Part shown: one piece after another, positions 61,614 through 64,000 of the stretch
How the letters are laid out: every line of letters starts with the position of its first letter
Numbering within the stretch: position 1 is the stretch's first letter
Assembly (NCBI GenBank): GCA_964651785.1
Contig: CAZYWJ010000010.1
Span: 1-64,000 of the forward strand
From: JAKVAV01 sp964651785
GTDB taxonomy: Bacteria; Bacteroidota; Bacteroidia; Flavobacteriales_D; Cryomorphaceae
Direction: 5' to 3'
Length of the DNA stretch: 64,000 bases
Made by a program: the position numbers and the translations under genes
Notes under the pieces: generated by a model
The model's database searches: none
What the model saw: the letters and a program-made list of their open reading frames with translations, nothing else
What the model was told of the DNA's origin: nothing

Positions 61614-62212
61614 TATTTGTCTTTTGTGTTGGTTACTTTATAACCTGTGGAGTTAATTGCTTGCTCGATTTCCGTTTCGTTGGTTTTGGTTTGGTTAAAT
61701 TCAATGATTGCGTTTCCATTCTGGTATGAGGCAGTTGATTTTACTATTCCATCAAGTTGGTTCACTTCATAGTTTACATGTTCTTCGCAACCTGCGCAGG
61801 TCATGCCGTTGATTTGAAACTCAACCGTCTGAATATTGGATTTGTCAACCACCCGTACATGTTTTTCTGTCTTCGGGTAAAAAATATATGCATAGTAAGG
61901 GAAGGCTAGCATCAGAACGGTAAAAGCGGTTATTACGCCTAAAAACTTTCTGCTTTGTATGAATTTTGGTTTTTCATCCGTTTCACAATCGCAGTCAATT
62001 TCCTTTTTTGGTTTAAGTTTCTGATACCAAGTAAAACCGAGTACCACAATTGTTAGTCCAATAAAATACGGTCTCGCTGGCTCAAGCCAAGAAAAAGTGG
62101 AAGCGAGTCCACTTGTTCCTGCAATAAGCGCCAAAACTGGTGTAATACAGCATAGTGAAGCTGCAATGGCAGTTATAAAACCTGCACCCATTAATTTGTT
62201 TTCGCTTTTCAT
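61613..62212 (-). CDS. merTP: MerTP fused mercuric transporter
   Basis: A 199-residue inner-membrane protein: MerT part with SLCCITPVLALIAG (Cys21, Cys22) and three helices, joined to a C-terminal HMA (MerP-like) domain with NGMTCAGCEEHVNYEV. It brings Hg(II) into the cytoplasm for reduction, but no mercuric reductase (merA) is in the window. The extra DCDCETD motif between helices is a further possible metal site. It is followed by the GDCCVxC gene. Confidence 0.9.
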   Translation of the reverse strand: MKSENKLMGAGFITAIAASLCCITPVLALIAGTSGLASTFSWLEPARPYFIGLTIVVLGFTWYQKLKPKKEIDCDCETDEKPKFIQSRKFLGVITAFTVLMLAFPYYAYIFYPKTEKHVRVVDKSNIQTVEFQINGMTCAGCEEHVNYEVNQLDGIVKSTASYQNGNAIIEFNQTKTNETEIEQAINSTGYKVTNTKDK

Positions 62213-62319
62213 ATCGTTTCTAAAGTATTGTTTTCATCAAGTATTAAGAAAAACGGTTCGAGCTTCTCAATCGATTTTCAATAAATCTCGGTCTTTCTTT
62301 TTTGTCAAGCGTCTAGAAA

Positions 62320-62457
62320 TCACAAATATTCATTCAGTGATTGAAATGCCCACCCCAGTTGAATGTCTTGGTATAGAATCTCAAGTCTATTGAGTAGGTC
62401 CTTCTCTATCATAATACAGAGTGGACAAACCATGTTTTTTATGTGTAAGAGCCCCAT
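62320..62457 (-). pseudogene. truncated duplicate of the HMA part of the AraC regulator
   Basis: A 45-residue frame, MGLLHIKNMVCPLCIMIEKD then LLNRLEILYQDIQLG, is clearly the same as the start of the HMA-AraC regulator (ILHIKNMVCPRCIM, LLNKLEIQYQDVQLG). It keeps the Cys pair but stops after about 45 codons without any AraC domain. It is either a decaying duplicate or a tiny separate HMA-like peptide. Confidence 0.75.
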
Positions 62458-62463
62458 GTTTTG

Positions 62464-63351
62464 CTAGCAAAGATAAAATACACAATTTTCATCTTTACCT
62501 TCAAACTCTATCGTAACGTGATCGATTGATTCATTTTTAAGTATCGAACGCGCTGTTTTTTTGAGCTTGGCTTATTCCGAAAGTTTGTAATCTTTATCCA
62601 ATTGCAGATGCATGGTCAGCACATTGTATTGACCGTCCATAGACCATGCATGGCAATCGTGTAGATTGGTTATTTGAGTTATGCTTTTGAGCTTTTCACG
62701 TATTGTATCAATTGAGACATCACTTGGTATTCCCTGTAGTACTACTTGAAGGCTCTGTTTTAAACTTTTATAAACGTTGAATAGAACAAAAATTGATATG
62801 AGTACCGAGAGTAATGGGTCAATAAAAGGAGCATCAATGAGCATCATGATGATGCTACCAATAAGCACTGCTACCCATCCTAAAACATCTTCTAGCAAAT
62901 GAAGTGAAACTACCTTTTCATTAAGTGATTTGCCTTTTCTAAGTTTTAAAACGGCTGCTCCATTTACCACAATACCCAATATAGCGAGGTAAAACATTCC
63001 TTCTACATTGGTTTCTTCAGGATCGAATAGCTCAGGTATCGCTTTCGTCAAAATAAAGATTGAACCAATTACGAGCACGATGGAATTAATAATCGCACCA
63101 AGCAATGAGAAGCGTTTGTAGCCGTAGGAATACCTTTTGGTTCGACCTTTCTTAGATAGCCTTTGAAAATACCAAGAAAGACCTAAGCTCAAGCTATCAC
63201 CAAGATCATGCAATGCGTCTGAAAGTATGGCTAAACTGTTGGTATAAAGCCCACCAATAATCTCAATGATAGTAAAACTAAGATTGAGAAAAAAAGCGAC
63301 TTTTACATTGCCTTCTGCATGATGATGCGAGTGATCATGATGATGTCCCAT
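62464..63351 (-). pseudogene. CDF-family metal exporter with in-frame stop near the C-terminus
   Basis: A cation diffusion facilitator with a His-rich start (MGHHHDHSHHHAEG), TM2 motif SDALHDLGD, TM5 motif HLLEDVLGW and a cytoplasmic domain. A TAA at 62572-62574 ends the frame after KDYKLSE (codon 260). The same frame continues with AKLKKTARSILKNESIDHVT and IEFEG to a TAG at 62464, which is the normal end of the family and gives 295 residues. So the last helix and strand of the C-terminal domain are cut off; activity may be reduced, not surely lost. Start overlaps the DUF3703 end by 17 bp. Confidence 0.82.
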
Positions 63352-63724
63352 AATGGTCGAATCCTGCTTTTTTAAATATTGATAATAGTTCTTCTGAAAT
63401 GGGTAGGGGCTTCAATGGTGGGACATTTGCTCCACCTGTATTGCCTACGGGTATCTTACCTACAAATGATTTAACTCCACCGGCCAAGAGCCTTGGGATT
63501 TGGCCTATTACTTCTTTGGTATCCTTGATGCGGATGCCGAAAAGCAACATTTTCCAATGTACGTAGCTATGGTGATAAGGATATGCTTGGCCAATAATAT
63601 GCGCCCGTTCTAAATGACTCCATGCAGCCTGAAGGTTTCCTGCTTCCAAGTGTGCTTTATACGCTTCTAACTCTTGATTGAAGTAGGGTTTAAGCGTCTT
63701 GGGCATTTTAGTGTATAATTTCAT
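63335..63724 (-). CDS. DUF3703 family protein
   Basis: A 129-residue protein of DUF3703: FNQELEAYKAHLEAGNLQAA, AHIIGQAYPYHHSYVHWKML and IPVGNTGGANVPPLKPLPIS. The family accompanies metal-resistance genes in Bacteroidota and Proteobacteria and has no known activity. It starts 5 bp downstream of the partial membrane gene and overlaps the CDF start by 17 bp, so the three are one operon. Confidence 0.88.
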   Translation of the reverse strand: MKLYTKMPKTLKPYFNQELEAYKAHLEAGNLQAAWSHLERAHIIGQAYPYHHSYVHWKMLLFGIRIKDTKEVIGQIPRLLAGGVKSFVGKIPVGNTGGANVPPLKPLPISEELLSIFKKAGFDHYGTSS

Positions 63725-63728
63725 CTTA

Positions 63729-64000
63729 CTAAATGTTTATTAAAAACTTCCAACGAAATTGTCTCCATCGATAAAACACATTGGCGAACAGCCATATAAA
63801 AGGTGTCAGAATTCCAGCTTTCAGGAACAATTTGTCAATGTAAAGTACAGAAGTGGATATAGGGTCTTTTTTGATTGTGATCCAATGATCCCACATTTTA
63901 ATAGAATCACCTTTCCCATTATCTCTTAGTATAAACTGATTAGACTCAATACTTCTAGGTCTTGAGATGCTAATTATTTGTTTTCCAATCGGGAATATTC
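63729..64000 (-). CDS. partial gene, C-terminal part of a membrane protein
   Basis: The last 89 codons of a minus-strand gene enter the window from the right edge. They include KMWDHWITIKKDPISTSVLY and a final hydrophobic segment (LKAGILTPFIWLFANVFYRW) with a basic end. The gene stops at 63729, 5 bp before the DUF3703 start, and probably belongs to the same metal operon. Family not recognised. Confidence 0.6.
   Translation of the reverse strand, partial: IFPIGKQIISISRPRSIESNQFILRDNGKGDSIKMWDHWITIKKDPISTSVLYIDKLFLKAGILTPFIWLFANVFYRWRQFRWKFLINI

Noticed and set aside
61407..62212. Complete mercury resistance operon
   Set aside because: MerTP and GDCCVxC are present but no mercuric reductase or MerR/ArsR regulator gene lies within the window.
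39532..63351. Reassigned stop codons
   Set aside because: Three genes have in-frame TAG or TAA, but TAG and TAA are also normal stops of intact genes here (for example at 14262, 20814 and 63729). Lesions are simpler.
43440..64000. Integrase, relaxase or transposase on the island
   Set aside because: None of the reading frames in this stretch has the motifs of such enzymes; if the island is an integrative element its mobility genes lie outside.

Overview
The window looks like chromosomal DNA of a Bacteroidota bacterium, most probably a member of Flavobacteriales or a close relative. The reasons are the gene families (DUF6268, DUF6266, DUF6943, HYC_CC_PP, GDCCVxC, MuiA with a carboxypeptidase-regulatory domain, short arginine decarboxylase, c-type heme DUF3365) and several promoters of the phylum type TAnnTTTG. 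It is a draft assembly with three 100-N gaps. Two of them (23.0 kb and 25.3 kb) are flanked by identical 55-bp sequences; removing one copy plus the Ns restores each reading frame, so these two gaps are scaffolding artefacts.

Layout. 0-9 kb (mostly minus strand): menaquinone (menB) and purine (purC) genes, phoH, a SAM-hydrolase family gene, aroE with a real gap, a higBA toxin-antitoxin pair, and a TPR / phosphosulfolactate synthase / rhodanese / DUF368 cluster. 9-20 kb: phosphoglucosamine mutase-like enzyme, cysteine desulfurase, a PhnP-like hydrolase, small lineage-specific genes, a heme c lipoprotein, glutaminase and envelope proteins. 20-29 kb: a SulP transporter with an unusual leader, a MuiA-like protein carrying a TonB-plug-like insert, a damaged ParE-type toxin locus, a dihydroorotase homologue without its metal ligands, and a BatA/vWA protein. 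29-43 kb: hydrolases, an SDR, a GNAT-nitrilase fusion, a polyamine operon (arginine decarboxylase, agmatinase, deoxyhypusine-synthase-like), carbonic anhydrase, a serine hydrolase and a racemase. Two genes here are broken: an outer-membrane protein with an amber codon just after its signal peptide, and a DUF3224 gene with a stop and a frameshift.

43.4-64 kb reads as an acquired island. Its left edge carries a tRNA-like 3' end with CCA, a plausible attachment site. Next come DUF6266, DUF6943, a DUF6602 putative nuclease and about 0.8 kb of strongly strand-asymmetric non-coding DNA. Then follows a long minus-strand heavy-metal array: CusA/TolC/CopB-ATPase/CusB/DUF305/DUF3347, then HYC_CC_PP, CopZ-like HMA, CopA, an HMA-AraC fused regulator, GDCCVxC and MerTP, and a CDF exporter with an in-frame stop, DUF3703 and a partial membrane gene. 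A 27-bp motif (23/27 identical) upstream of both HYC_CC_PP and copA suggests one regulator, most likely the HMA-AraC protein, controls both. No integrase, relaxase or transposase is seen inside the window.

The most interesting unexplained items are the non-coding region at 46.5-47.35 kb next to the DUF6602 gene, the HMA-AraC regulon, the MuiA/plug hybrid and the structured sulP leader. All functional statements rest on reading motifs by eye; no database search was possible.
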